A program made the position numbers and the translations under genes. The notes under the pieces were generated by a model, which was given only the letters and a program-made list of their open reading frames with translations, was not told the origin of the DNA and did not search any database. DNA of 64,000 nt from Plectosphaerella cucumerina (lineage: Eukaryota; Ascomycota; Sordariomycetes; Glomerellales; Plectosphaerellaceae), in the NCBI GenBank assembly GCA_020746995.1, contig JAGPXD010000001.1, positions 4,030,001-4,094,000 of the forward strand, written 5' to 3'. Each line of letters begins with the position of its first letter. Within the stretch, counting starts at the first letter, position 1. Shown one piece after another: positions 24,878 through 36,569 of the stretch.

Positions 24878-25785
24878 AGATGAACATCTTTGGCGTCATC
24901 CACCGCTACCTCACCCTCAAGGCCATGTCCCCTGAGGAGCGCAAGAAGCAACAGGCCCGCGTCTCCATCTTCGGAGGCAAGGCCGCCCCTGGCTACTGGA
25001 TGGCCAAGCAGATCATTCACCTGATCAACAACGTCGGGTCGGTGGTCAACAACGACGAGGACATTGGCGACCTGCTCAAGGTCATCTTCCTTGAGGACTA
25101 CAACGTCAGCAAGGCCGAGATCATCATTCCCGCTTCCGACCTCAGCGAGCACATCTCGACGGCCGGTACCGAGTAAGTGGATGACCAGAGCGAAAACCGG
25201 TCCGTGTACTAATGTGGTGCTTTTTAACAGGGCCTCGGGCACCAGCAACATGAAGTTCGTGCTCAACGGCGGTCTGATCATCGGTACCTGTGACGGCGCC
25301 AACGTGAGTGGTCCCAGCCAAGCTGCTGCGTCATCTGACATGGCCGGGGCGTGCGCTGACTTTAAGCTTAGATCGAGATCACCCGGGAGATTGGCGAGAA
25401 CAACATCTTCCTCTTCGGCAACCTTGCCGAAGACGTCGAAGATCTTCGCCACGCCCACAACTACGGATCGCACTCGCTGGACCCTGATCTGCTCAAGGTC
25501 TTCTCCGAGCTGGAGAAGGGCACCTTTGGCTCGCCCCACGACTTTGGGGCGCTCGTGTCGGCGGTCCGCGACCACGGCGACTACTACCTCGTCTCGGACG
25601 ACTTCCACAGCTACAACGAGACGCACGCGCTGGTCGACGAGGCCTACAAGAACCAGGAGGAGTGGATCACCAAGACCATCACCAGCGTGGCCCGCATGGG
25701 CTTCTTCAGCAGCGACCGCTGCATCAACGAGTACGCAGAGGAGATTTGGAACATTGAGCCCCTCGCCATAGAGAAGAACGCGTAG
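22430..25785 (+). CDS. GPH1: glycogen phosphorylase
   Basis: Seven exons (22430-22598, 22947-23267, 23326-23591, 23678-24187, 24256-25172, 25231-25303, 25372-25785) encode 889 residues, the normal size. The enzyme releases glucose-1-phosphate from glycogen with pyridoxal phosphate in the cytosol. The GT35 signature is clear: EHDAALGNGGLGRLAACFLDS, LNDTHPTLA, VQVKRIHEYKRQ and the cofactor site EASGTSNMKF with Lys736. An N-terminal extension of about 60 residues with a Thr/Arg/Ser-rich stretch matches the regulatory tail of fungal enzymes, which is phosphorylated through the cAMP/PKA pathway. Introns 2-6 are 58-86 bp, but intron 1 is 348 bp and contains an AC run at 22844-22860. The second intron uses a less common TCAAG acceptor. 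A 570-codon antisense frame over the 3' half is a codon-bias shadow. Confidence 0.95.
22844..22860. repeat. (AC)n dinucleotide run inside GPH1 intron 1
   Basis: A perfect AC run of about eight units within the long first intron of the glycogen phosphorylase gene. Confidence 0.8.
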
Positions 25786-28700
25786 AGGAGACGGGATGAC
25801 ACGACACAGCACGATGGTGCAACGTTCTTTTTTTCTATTCCTTTTCCTTTGTCTCACTAATCCTACTACACCAGACAGAGCAGCAGACAGAGCCACACTT
25901 CCTAAGTAGCACCTGTCCAGGCCTTGGTCGGGCCAAGTATTCATGTTTGTATTTTCAAATTAGCAGCAGCAGAAGCAGCTTCAACTTGTTCAACTTGTAC
26001 CGAGGGAGATGTGAACTGTCGAGTGAAGATGATAAGATGCTCGTAGACGCCGCGTCGTGGGAAAGTGGCTGGTGTGCGTTGACCTAGCCCGGATGATGGG
26101 ATTGGTAGCCCGAATTCCGGGAACCATCACACCAGTGGATGCACCCGCCAAGGTCGTTGCGTGACAGTTTGGGGCAGCACGACAAGGTGTGACGGTTGGT
26201 CAGGTCACCTTGTGCGAGCGGATCCGTCCCGGGTCCCCGCCATGCAAGCTCAAGACACGCATCTTCAAGGCGGCAATGACGTAGGGGGTCCCATCACCAG
26301 CTTTGTGGCTGGCCACGCCCTGATTCTGGAGCTCAGGGTGCGGGTCGGAGGTCTGGAACGGTCCACGGGAGGGGGGCCGGTGCTGTTGCCAAGATTCAGG
26401 GTCACGGTGCTGCTGCCAGTCCTCGGACAATGCGTTGTGGAAGACTGAGGAGGCGGTCAGCGCCAGCCACGACAGCAAGCTGTGCGAGCGGGGGCTGCAG
26501 TGCAGACGATGTGTGGCTGTCAGTGTGTGATCTGGAACACTGAACAGGCTAAGTTCCAACGGAGCGTGGAAAGCCACCCCCTCCGACGGGACATTCAAAC
26601 GCTGCCTGGCCAAGGATCATGGGAAGTGAGCTGAGGGTGCAGCTGGGGGAGATATGGTCAGGATGACATCATGCTGCAAGCAGTAAAGACCCTAGATATC
26701 CACCCCGCCTTTCAGTGACGACTTTGCGCCGGGGATGCTGAGGTACCTCGCAGGAAGAGAGCCCGCAGTACCGTCGCAGAGCAGAAGGGGAGACCGTAAA
26801 GTGAAAAAAGTGCGATTCGTAAAGATGGATTGATTGAAAAGGGTGTGATACGAATAGGGCTCATCCTCCCGAGCCGCCGAAGAGCTTGCTGTAGTGGCGG
26901 CGGGGAGAACTCCGAGTCGTGGCCTGACTAAACTCCCCTTGACTCTCGCATCCGGCATCCCCTGGACGATCCTACCCTGATGATCGTCGCAAGTTGGTGC
27001 TAGAGGATGCAAGCACCAAGGAAGATGTGTGGTGGGAGGCGTTTGTGTCGACGACGCAGGGTGTTTATCCAAAGACGAGCCCCGCAAGGTCCCATCACCA
27101 CGACGCACGCACAAGGTGTTGATCCCCTGGGGTTCTGGTGTGCGAATTCCTCTGGAGTCGTTACCCAAGGTTACGGAGTCCGTGCCAGTTGATGGACATT
27201 TGGGGCCTGGCACGCTGGTGGGGGTGAGGGGGGGAAAACGGTGCCGCATGTGTCGAACGCCCCGGGATGTTTCGCGTGGCTGTGATGTCATCGCGTTCCC
27301 GCCCGTCTGCCCAGGCACATCAAGTATATGAGCGCCTCTCTTCGGCCCAGCAAGCGGGAGATCGAGCAGGGCTGGAAAATCTGGTTTATTTCTTCGGCTC
27401 CGAATGGAGAAAGGCGTGCCTCCTCGACACGCGGAACGAATCGACAATTTACACCGCCGGGCGATCGAATCGAAAAGTGATCGGGAAAAGAGCCATGCTG
27501 GCGGGCAGGACAAGACGCGGCTCGTGACCCAGCCGAGGGCGGCAGGACCGAGAATCATTGGGTTCGGCGCGGCACACCAGAATGGGAGGCGCATGCACGG
27601 GGGCCTGGTGCCCTGAGCAGCTGGCAAGCCGGGTCTTGGGGGGCAAGGCAAGACAAGGCCAGGCCAGGCCAGGCAAGTCGTCTCCGGAGGTGACCTCCGG
27701 GCGTTTGAGAGAGAGGGAGACGCAAACACAGACGGAAGCTGGAGGTCGGGATGCGGTCTCTCTCGGGGGAGGTGGTGAGCGTGCCCCACGCATCGGACGG
27801 GGTTCGATCCAGCGCTGTGTCTTCGATGACCGTTGATGTGCCACACGGGCAGAGATCATTCAGCGTAACATTTCAAAGGTAGTTTCGCACCGGAAAGAAG
27901 TGAGTGGCTACACGTGGCTGCTAGCACTGGCGTCGGCGGCATCTCGATCGCTCAAGGCAGGGCTGACGTCATGCGCTCCGTGCTTTGGAGTCCAGGCCCG
28001 TCAGGCGGCATCTGGCTGCCCCTGAGCAGCGGTGCACTTTCACACAGGCAAGACATCAAATGGATCGCCCCTCACCGGAAGCTGGTCCGATGTCGTGTTT
28101 GGGTTTCCGATGGTAGAGGGAACGGGAGCTATGCTTGGGATTGAATGTACGCTGACTTATCGACACGGATATTCACCCTTCAGTCCATTGGTCCCGAGCT
28201 TCTGCTTGTTCCCAACAAACCCAAAGAGGCTCCGACCTGAAGCTGGACGAGCTTGACGTGCAAGAGCTTGCGCGATCGAGTCAAGCGCCCGGTGCGGATA
28301 TTCGCGACAACCACCGCGGGGGAAAGAATGGGGGGCAAAGAGAGGGGTTTCCGCGTGTAGCGGCGGGACAGGAGGGGACGACAGGCCAGGCCCCCCGGCC
28401 AACTTTGAACGACGAGCGGCCAGGACTCGACATGGTTGGGCGCGAACGGTCTCGAGTGGATCTCCCGGGCTTGGAGTTGCAGCCGCCGCTGGCGTTTTTC
28501 CAGGTGGGAAAGTGGCAGCAGAAACATGGAATTCTGGCTTTCGCAGCCAGTCCGGGTCAGGTCAGACACAGACAGACCAGACCAGAGACCAGACGGGACG
28601 AAGACCAGGTACCACAGCAGAGCACCACCACCTGTGTGGCTGCTGCCCCGTCCCGCCGTTATGCCCTCCCCCTCACCTCCGTTTCGCTGGCTGGCGGGAG

Positions 28701-30136
28701 GATCCAGCTTCCTGGTGCTCCGTCCGTCTCTGTGTGCCACTGGTGGCTGCACATGCTCCGGGATCCTCTTTCCCAAGTTTCCCACCCCTCCTCCCACGCC
28801 CCGTCCGCCTACCCGTCACGTCGAGTCCCCTTTTCCTTTTCATGACCTCCATCCTCCGTCGTTGTGTTTTTTCGAAATCCCATCCCTTCACTCTAGACAA
28901 CCACTCTTCCCGCCTCCCTTAGCTTCTCGCAGTCGCATCCCTCCTCTCCCACCCGTCACACAAGCGACCACTCTCGTTCCCCGGAGCGCATCCACGGACA
29001 GAGTCTCTTCTCACACCCCGACTCTCAAGCTCAACAGTACTCCTCCAGCCAGTAGGCGATTCGTTTGAACGAGCGCAAGCTTGCTTTGCTCTTCAGAATT
29101 TCCATCTCGAAGAGGCTTTAGAAGAGCCAGGCACTGAAATCAGAGGTAATGGCGCTCATGCCCACCACATCCCTTCCCTCTGCCTTGCCCAGCGCGTAGT
29201 GTCCAAGTCGCCCATTTCCCTGGATTATTCGGCTTCACACTGGAGAGAAAGAGGACTTTTGCCCTGGATCCTGATACGAAATCCCTCGGCCACTGGAAAA
29301 TGTGTCGCAACAACTTGCGCGACAAGACACAGGCGACCATCGCGGGGCTCCGTCCTGCCCCGAGCATCATGGCCAGAACCTGGCTTAGGCGACTTCCAAG
29401 GAGTGGATTCCGTGTCTCCCCAGTGGACAGGATCTGAAGCGACAACTCGACGACCATCGGGCCTCCTGCGACAATTATCACCCTCAGGGGCCATGACCAA
29501 GATACGAGAGGAACAACGAAAGGACTTGGTGGTTTCCGCCGCCGTTTCCTCCATGATCGGTGCCAGTACCTTATTCCCAACAGGTCAATAGCAACAAAGC
29601 CCGGCCTGGCCTCCCATCTCGATGCGCCAGCAACTCGTGTCTTTCCAACAGGACACTCTTTCTCCGTGGATCTCCTCCCTTTTGCCTCCGACCTGCCTGG
29701 ACACCGAGAGGCGACATCGACGTGCTTCCCGTCATTCGTTAACCGTGGTTGCTGTTAAGATTGAGAGAGAACCCGCTAACTCGCTTGCGGAGGTGTTAGC
29801 CCACACCCCCTCCTCAGTCATCCTAGCACAGCCGTAGGAGGTGCACACTGCAGTGATCACACCGGCAATTACCCCGCCGCGCATCTATTCCTCCTGCCTA
29901 CCCGAAATCCTCTACGCGCTCCCCGTTCCGACTCCGATTCTATCGCCGTGACCACTCCAGGGCCACCCGCGCATCCTTGACGATCATCGAAACCCAAACA
30001 GTTCCCATCTGTTTCGGTCCCCTCAGCTAGTCCGAACTCCCATCGGCATCTACGAGCGACTTGTAGTCATTCTCAACAACTCGCCAATCCTACAAACCCC
30101 GCCACCACCTTCCACATCCCCCCACAGACCGTCATC
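25786..30136. other. 4.3 kb intergenic region, GPH1 3' end and HOG1 promoter/leader
   Basis: No supportable gene. A 384-codon minus-strand frame (26692-27846) has no domain and an even, non-biological residue mix. The plus strand becomes pyrimidine-rich from about 28770 to 30136, consistent with a long HOG1 leader that may contain upstream ORFs. The sequence TTCTTTTTTTCTATTCC at about 25826 probably lies in the GPH1 3' UTR. Confidence 0.5.
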
Positions 30137-31548
30137 ATGGCCGAGTTCATCCGTGCACAAATCTTCGGCACCACATTCGAGATCACCTCGCGGTACTCGG
30201 ATCTGCAGCCCGTGGGCATGGGAGCCTTTGGTCTCGTCTGGTATGCCTCCCAGAAGGACTCCAATCAACTTTCCTAATTCACATGGTGGAACGCGACTGA
30301 CATGAACCGCCCCGCGCAGCTCTGCCCGCGACCAGCTCACCAACCAGAATGTCGCCGTCAAGAAGATCATGAAGCCCTTCAGCACTCCCGTCCTCGCCAA
30401 GAGGACATACAGGGAGCTGAAGCTGCTGAAGCACCTTAGGCACGAGAACGTACGGTCGCATCTCTCCCCATCACGGCTTCTCGCCCTTTCCAGTACAGCA
30501 CAGACTAACCCCGCCTTTTTAGATCATTTCTCTCAGCGACATCTTCATCTCTCCCCTCGAGGATATCTACTTCGTCACCGAGCTCCTCGGCACCGACCTG
30601 CACCGCCTCCTGACATCCAGGCCGCTAGAGAAGCAGTTCATCCAGTACTTCCTCTACCAGATCATGGTATGGCCCCCCTTTGCACCGTCATGTCAATCAA
30701 GCCCAAACTGACCCGACCCCAGCGTGGCCTGAAATACGTCCACTCTGCCGGCGTTGTCCACCGTGACCTGAAGCCCAGCAACATCCTCGTCAACGAGAAC
30801 TGCGACCTGAAGATCTGCGACTTTGGCCTTGCCCGCATCCAGGACCCCCAGATGACTGGCTACGTCTCCACGCGGTACTACCGCGCCCCCGAAATCATGC
30901 TCACTTGGCAAAAGTATGACGTCGAGGTCGACATCTGGAGTGCCGGCTGCATCTTCGCTGAGATGCTCGAGGGCAAGCCCCTGTTCCCCGGCAAGGACCA
31001 CGTCAACCAGTTCTCCATCATCACCGAGCTCCTCGGCACCCCTCCCGATGACGTTATCAACACCATCGCCAGCGAGAACGTGAGTTATTTCCATCTCAAC
31101 CCGACCCTGCTGCAATTTCTGACCTTGTGTGTTCCGCAGACTCTCCGCTTCGTCAAGTCGCTACCCAAGCGCGAGCGCCAGCCGCTGAAGAACAAGTTCA
31201 AGAACGCCGACCCCTCGGCCATTGACCTGCTCGAGAGGATGCTCGTCTTCGACCCCAAGAAGCGCGTGACGGCAACCGAGGCCCTTGGCCACGACTACCT
31301 TGCCCCTTACCACGACCCCACCGATGAGCCCGTCGCCGATGAGAAGTTCGACTGGAGTTTCAACGACGCCGACCTCCCCGTTGACACATGGAAGATCATG
31401 ATGTGAGTTTACACTTTCCAACGGGATGATTGAAGGAAGCACATGCTAATAGTATATGCGCAGGTACTCGGAGATCCTGGACTACCATAATGTGGATGCT
31501 AGCGTGGCACAGATCGAGGAACAGTTTGGTGGACAGATGCCCCAATAG
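30137..31548 (+). CDS. HOG1: stress-activated MAP kinase, Hog1 class
   Basis: Six exons (30137-30240, 30320-30449, 30523-30666, 30723-31079, 31140-31402, 31464-31548) encode 360 residues, as usual for filamentous-fungal Hog1 (OSM1/SakA). The nearly invariant MAEFIRAQIFGT opening is present, then the Gly-rich loop GMGAFG, ATP-binding Lys49 in VAVKK, HRDLKPSN, DFG and the TGY activation loop (Thr171, Tyr173). The C-terminus [25 protein letters not shown] carries the docking and Pbs2-binding region. It lacks the long Gln/Ala-rich tail of the yeast protein. Hog1 is phosphorylated by the MAPKK Pbs2 under osmotic and oxidative stress and acts in cytosol and nucleus. Intron 4 (31080-31139) is 60 bp, in frame and stop-free, so its retention would insert 20 residues in the C-lobe. 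The start has a good ATCATGG context. Confidence 0.96.
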
Positions 31549-32814
31549 AGAGCTAGCCAAGCGGCCCGACGAGGCCGAGGCGCACTGCACAGCGAGCACT
31601 GCGCGAGAGACAACGGCAGAATCGTGCATGGCGTGGCGCGAGGAGCATGCTGTTGATGATACCACGCAACCAAGAACCTCGATGAGAGGTGTTCGGACCT
31701 TTCCTACCGCCTGGGCTGTGGAGACGACAGGACGACATGATTGACCTGTAAGATGCGGTGGGCGCTCACGGCAGACTCTCTACCGGCCAAGAAACGAAGA
31801 AGAAAGGAGTGCTCGAGGACGGATTCCCCATGTCTTGTAGGAAGGGTGGGTGTCCCTTTGGGCATTCCGATGGCTCGTGGTGGGAGAGCGGTGCGTTGAC
31901 CCACCGAGATGGGCGAAGAAGTCGCCCTGATGGAGCAGCCAACGACGGGCAGGGGGCGAAAGGCAACATGTCATAGAGACAGGGACAGCGGGCCTTTTCT
32001 AGTGAAATGGAGTTTGGGTTCTTCCTTTGACGATTATCCGTGTTGGCAGAGCATGTCAGGTGGTGGAGGTGTTCCGCGACGACAAATGCCCCCTATCCCC
32101 CTTTTCCGTGTTCTGTCCAGGCGGACGGCACCGGAGGCTTGCAGCGTCAAGCTGGCTGCCGGGATTGAACGTGTATGCACGTCCTCAGCTGCCGGGATAT
32201 TTTGGTTCGGTATGGATGGATGTACGACGACGTGATAAAATCGGGCATGACAACGCATACATTTGCCATTTTACCCGTTTTAATTCTTGCTGCACCTGCC
32301 GCTGCCGATGCGGGCCACCACGTGAAGGAGCGAATGATACCACGGGACACACAGCTTGCCCGGGGTGATAGACTGACCGCCCAGTGCCACTGCCACATGC
32401 TGCCACTGACCGACTGACTGACTGCCCGGCTTCCACCTCCACAGCTCCCGTGCCAGTGGCTTGTTGATCCGTTCAGCATCCCATCCTTCAGTACCAACAT
32501 CACCATCTCCATTAATCGACCTCTCCCCCTTGCCCCCGGACTCGAACGGTAGCTTTTTTTTTTCAAGGGCCACCCCTGGCGACATTGATGGCAATCTCGC
32601 GGAACAGCCCCGCCCTTGACGCCCAGACCCGAGTCTCGATTGGTCGGCCGACCCAGGGACAGCAACATTAAATTTAGGGGCTCTGTGACGCCCAGGAAAC
32701 TACTGTACTCGACTGCTCCTCCAGCGAGAGGCCGGCTCGAGCCCGTCTTGATCCTCACTCCCTCCCTCCTTCCCTCCTTTCCTCCCCGCTCCCAGAGAAC
32801 GGACGGACACGGCC
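31549..32814. other. intergenic region, HOG1 3' end and AVL9 promoter
   Basis: No gene recognised in 1.3 kb. A ten-base T run is at 32554-32563, and the last 60 bp before the AVL9 ATG are a CCTCCCTT-rich pyrimidine tract, probably its leader. Confidence 0.55.
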
Positions 32815-35724
32815 ATGGACGCTGCCACCGCCCAATCCCCTCCCCCGTCCGCCTCCGACGCGCCCGCCATGGCGACGACGACGACGACGACAAAAGACCC
32901 GACGCCGCTGGCCTCGGCCGCCGCCAGCTTGCACTCCAACTCGCACTCGAGTATCCCTTTGACCCCTCGATCCGCCACCAGCAGGGGGCCCGGCTTCATC
33001 CCCCTCGTCACTGTCGTCGGCTTCCACCATGCCAGGGGGCCCGAGGTCGAGTCTTGGTTCGGCGCCCCCGAAGGCACAGATCCCGCCGCCGACTACGACT
33101 GGTCTCTGCTCCCCTTCATGGCCCTCAGCGACGGTGCTCACGCGTATGTCATCCCTCCCGTCGCTCTCCACCAAGGGCAGCACCGGACGTGAGCGTTAAC
33201 AATGGACTTTCCTCTCCCGCCCAACAGCTCGAGCGAGGACTTCTCCTACTTCACACTCCTCCGCCCCGCCTCCGAAGACGTCCCCGCCACCTCGCTCTTC
33301 GGCATCTCCTGTACCCGCCAGCTCGACTCGACCCAGCTGCTGAACCGGCCCGCCGATGTCACCCGCTCTACCGTCCAGAAGGCCGTCGTGGTCATCGCCG
33401 ACAGCCCCCAGTACTTTGGCATGATGCGCGAGCGCCTCAGCGTTGTCACACAAGCCTGGTTCGCCCAGCGCGAGTTCACAGACACGGAGATCCTGCGACG
33501 CTTCCAGGAGAGCCTGGCTGAGGAGAAGGAGCGGGGCCTGATGCAGGAGGAGGAGGACAAGGACCAGTATCTCGGCATGAGCCTCCGAGAGCTGGTCCGC
33601 GAGTTCAGGTGGCAGACCCTGGTTCTCCTCAAATGCTGCTTGTTGCAGCCAAAGGTCCGTCCTCATCCGCCCTGCTCTCCCTCCGGGCGACGCATATGGC
33701 GGCTATGATCTGTGCTGACCGACTCGCTGCAGATGCTTTTCTTCGGTTCCAGATGCGAACGCCTTTGCATGATGCAGTTTTCCTTGATTTCTTTGATACC
33801 CGGTCTGATTCGAAACCTCCAAGACTGCGCCGACCCCGAGATGAATGATTATGAGCAGAGGCTGGTCACGCCCACCACCTTGAAGACTAGCGATCGCAAC
33901 TCCCTCCTGACGTACATGGGCCTGCCCCTGCAGATCTTCGCCAAGGTACGACCCCTCGAATGCTACCTCTACCCATGCGAGGGAACATGATTGCTGACGG
34001 ACCGCGGGACACAGGGCAGCTTGTTTGGGCCATATACCCCCCTCCAGCAGCTCGACATCCTGGCCGACTTTGGGACGAAATCCTACATCGTCGGCAGCAC
34101 AAACTCGCTGCTCCTCCAGCAAAAGGACCGCTACAGCGACATACTGATCAACCTTGACGACAACAGCGTCAACATCACCTCGACGTCGCTCCGACAGGCC
34201 CTCACGCTGTCGGCAGCCGACCGTCGTTGGATAGACTACCTCACTCAAGAGGTGAACGAGACCTGGGACGAGACGAACCCTGGCAGGCCCAAGACTATGG
34301 GCTACGTGGGCAGCGAGGAGTTCATCCGCCTCCAGTTTGAGGAGTACATCCTGTCCCTCATCTCGTCCTTCAAGTACCACAAGCACCTCCAAGCGAACCA
34401 GGGCAACCCCCGCGCCCTGCTCCCCCACATTGAATACGACCCGGTCCTCGACTTTGGTACCGACTTTGTTGACTACTGGACCCGGACGGAGAACCACCGC
34501 ATGTGGAACTCGCACACCGACTCGCACCTCTTTGACGTCGTCGACCCGAAGCACCCATGTGCCGGCGGTCTCACCATCGACGATGTGCAGCGCCGGATCG
34601 CCCAGCAGGTCCAGGACATGCACCTCGACGAGCGATTCGCCCAGGGCCGTGAGGTTCTCGGCCGCAACTTTGCCGCCGGCCGAGACAAGGCGTCGACCAT
34701 GTTCAACAAGTTCTACGCCGACCTCGAGACGTACCGGGAGGCCCAGCGGCAAAAGGCCAAGGAGACCCAGAGCGCCGCAACCAGCCCTACCCTCGGAGGG
34801 CCTGAGAAGAGCGATGCTCAGCAGGGTCAACAGGCGGCCAGCACAAAGGCGGGCGCATACGTTGGCAGCTGGGTGTCCTGGGCAGGCGAGAAGCGGAAGG
34901 GCTGGGGCGCGGGCTGGGGCAAGAAGTCTGATAAGAGCGGCGCCTCGTCGCCCGGCCCGCTGTCACCCCGCGAGGCCAACCCGGGCGAAAAGGAGGGCCG
35001 CTTCTCCGGGGGCTCGTTCTGGGCGCGCACCAGCAGTAGCAAGGACGACCACGGGAAGGCCAACGGGAGCCATGAGGAGAAGCGACCCATGACGGGAGCT
35101 TCATTCAGCGAGTCCATCATCTCGGCGGCGGGGACGACAGACGAGGCTTCGGGGAGCCCGAAGCGCGGGCGACGGCCGCTGTCGGGCGAGAGCGTCGAGC
35201 TGCAGGTTAGGGACGTGACGCCGGCGCAGGAGCTGCCTGTTCTGAAGAGCCCCGTTGATACACCGAGGGACGCGCACTTTGGGGTGGAGGCGAGGTTCGC
35301 GAGCGGGTTGGCGTCGCCTGTCAAGACTGAGGCGCCTTTGTCCCCGGTAAAGGTTGAGGCGCCGGAGTCTCCGGTGAAGGTTGAGGCTGCCTCGCCTGCT
35401 CAGGTCGATGGGCCTGTCTCGCCAGTCAAGGTTGAGGCGCCCGTCTCGCTGGTCAAGGTGGAGGAGAGGCCTGCTTCCCCTATCGAGGTCAAGGATACGC
35501 CAGCTACCCCGGCCAAGGTCGAGACGCCTACCTCCCCGGTGAAGCCTACATCGGCCCCGGTGGAAGAAGAGTCGGAGGAAGACAGCAAGGCCACCGCCGT
35601 CAAGGCCGACGACTCGACGACGGAAGAGGCCGTCAAGCAGACAGAGGTGACAGTGCAGGATACGGCGCTGCCTGCGGCAACGGCGTTGCCAATGTCGCCC
35701 ACAGAAGAGTCAAAAGCGACTTGA
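32815..35724 (+). CDS. AVL9: AVL9-family DENN protein of the late secretory pathway
   Basis: Four exons (32815-33143, 33228-33654, 33733-33945, 34015-35724) encode 892 residues. After a disordered Ser/Ala/Thr N-terminus, the segment LVTVVGFHHARGPEVESWFG (residues about 63-82) begins the conserved Avl9 domain, a DENN-like fold running to about residue 480. Conserved blocks include RLSVVTQAWFAQ, FFGSRCERLCMMQFSLISLIPGL and GSLFGPYTPLQQLDIL. Yeast Avl9 works in exit of secretory vesicles from the Golgi; DENN relatives act on Rab GTPases. The C-terminal third (from about 576) is disordered. Residues 757-834 form a degenerate SPVKVEAP repeat rich in Ser/Thr-Pro sites. The introns are 84, 78 and 69 bp; the second has a GTCCGT donor. 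The stop is the TGA at 35722-35724. Confidence 0.87.
35314..35548 (+). repeat. degenerate SPVKVEAP coding repeat in AVL9 tail
   Basis: About eight to nine units of 9-10 codons, built on Ser/Thr-Pro-Val-Lys-Val-Glu, lie in frame in the last exon. Codons for Val-Glu-Ala-Pro and Ser-Pro recur with synonymous and replacement changes, so the array is old or under weak constraint. Confidence 0.75.
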
Positions 35725-36100
35725 GTGCAGTAAGGAGCTGGCATTGGACTAGATGGGACCATCTGAGAGTGCCCACCTGAGCCGGCAAGCCGCAAAGGGT
35801 TGCTGTGCTGCAATGCATGTACACGAATAATTATAATGCCAAGAATGAAGACGACCAGGGCCGCGCCGTGCAGGCCGAGAGTGCTGCCAAGAGACTAACA
35901 TGCGCATGTCTGAGGGGGTGCTTCGAGGGAGCCTCGTCTCACCTGCTGGGGGCCTGCTGACAGTGTCTGTGTGTGCCTTGCGATATGCATGTTGAGGGGA
36001 AGCCCAAGATTTGAATGAGGCTCCCTCGACTAGACTCTTCAAGGCCCGTCCTGGACAACCACTACTTCGTCTTTGAGAAGCGAGGCATCGACCGGCAAAC
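35725..36100. other. spacer between AVL9 and the small tail-anchored gene
   Basis: 376 bp with no gene. It should hold the AVL9 3' UTR and the promoter of the downstream small gene. No repeat or RNA structure was noticed. Confidence 0.5.
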
Positions 36101-36468
36101 ATGCCCTCTCGAGCAAAGGGGTCTACGAGGCAGCACGCGTACCGTGGCCCGCGGCTGACGGCGGTTGCACCAGCTGGTAAGAGTGAGAGCCTGATCGGTG
36201 AGACGATAGGTCGCTGACATTGCACTCAGACCAGTCTCTGGTCAGTTTCACCGCCGAGGACATATCATCTTCCCCCGCGAGTGGAAGCGGCCATGAGCCT
36301 GTCCCGAGAACATCGACACTATTCGGGGTGGTGGTCGAGATGCCGCTGAGGGTAGCCTGGGACATCTGTTCCGCCATCGAGCGATGGGTGAGGCCGGAGG
36401 CGGTGGCGGTTCTGCTGATGTCGTACCTTTTCATCGGACTGCCCCTGATGGTTGCGCATTGGCTATAG
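36101..36468 (+). CDS. small putative tail-anchored membrane protein, two exons
   Basis: Exon 1 (36101-36176) starts at an ATG and joins exon 2 (36230-36468) across a 53 bp intron with a GTAAGAG donor, a CGCTGAC branch site and a CACTCAG acceptor. The splice restores one continuous 104-residue frame. The N-terminal 25 residues are basic and the middle is Ser/Pro/Gly-rich. The last 25 residues are a hydrophobic segment (AVAVLLMSYLFIGLPLMVAHWL, with Trp-Leu as the final residues) preceded by charged ERWVRPE. This suggests a C-terminal tail anchor with the N-terminus in the cytosol. I do not recognise a family. The gene is convergent with the next one, with only 101 bp between stops. The complete intron grammar and the single sharp membrane segment argue against chance; expression is not shown. 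Confidence 0.5.
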
Positions 36469-36569
36469 GCTGTTATGAGTTGAGGGGGAGTCGATTGCTT
36501 ATCGGATGGATATGAGAGCCACGGTTGTACATGTGATATATTCGACAGTAAATCTACCATGAGAACCGC

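Noticed and set aside
24232..25944. 570-codon open frame antisense to GPH1
   Set aside because: It mirrors the codon bias of the glycogen phosphorylase exons, crosses its introns and has Val/Leu/Asp-rich low-information content.
27795..27815. B-box-like GGTTCGATCC
   Set aside because: The flanking bases do not form a T stem and no A box or anticodon arm lies upstream.
26692..27846. 384-codon minus-strand frame between GPH1 and HOG1
   Set aside because: Residue mix is Pro/Arg/Ser-rich throughout with no segment resembling a domain. Long chance frames are expected in DNA of this GC content.
32525..32565. Minus-strand GTTCGAGTCC near a T run, possible tRNA or Pol III unit
   Set aside because: The T stem does not pair, and on that strand the T run reads as A, so it is not a Pol III terminator.
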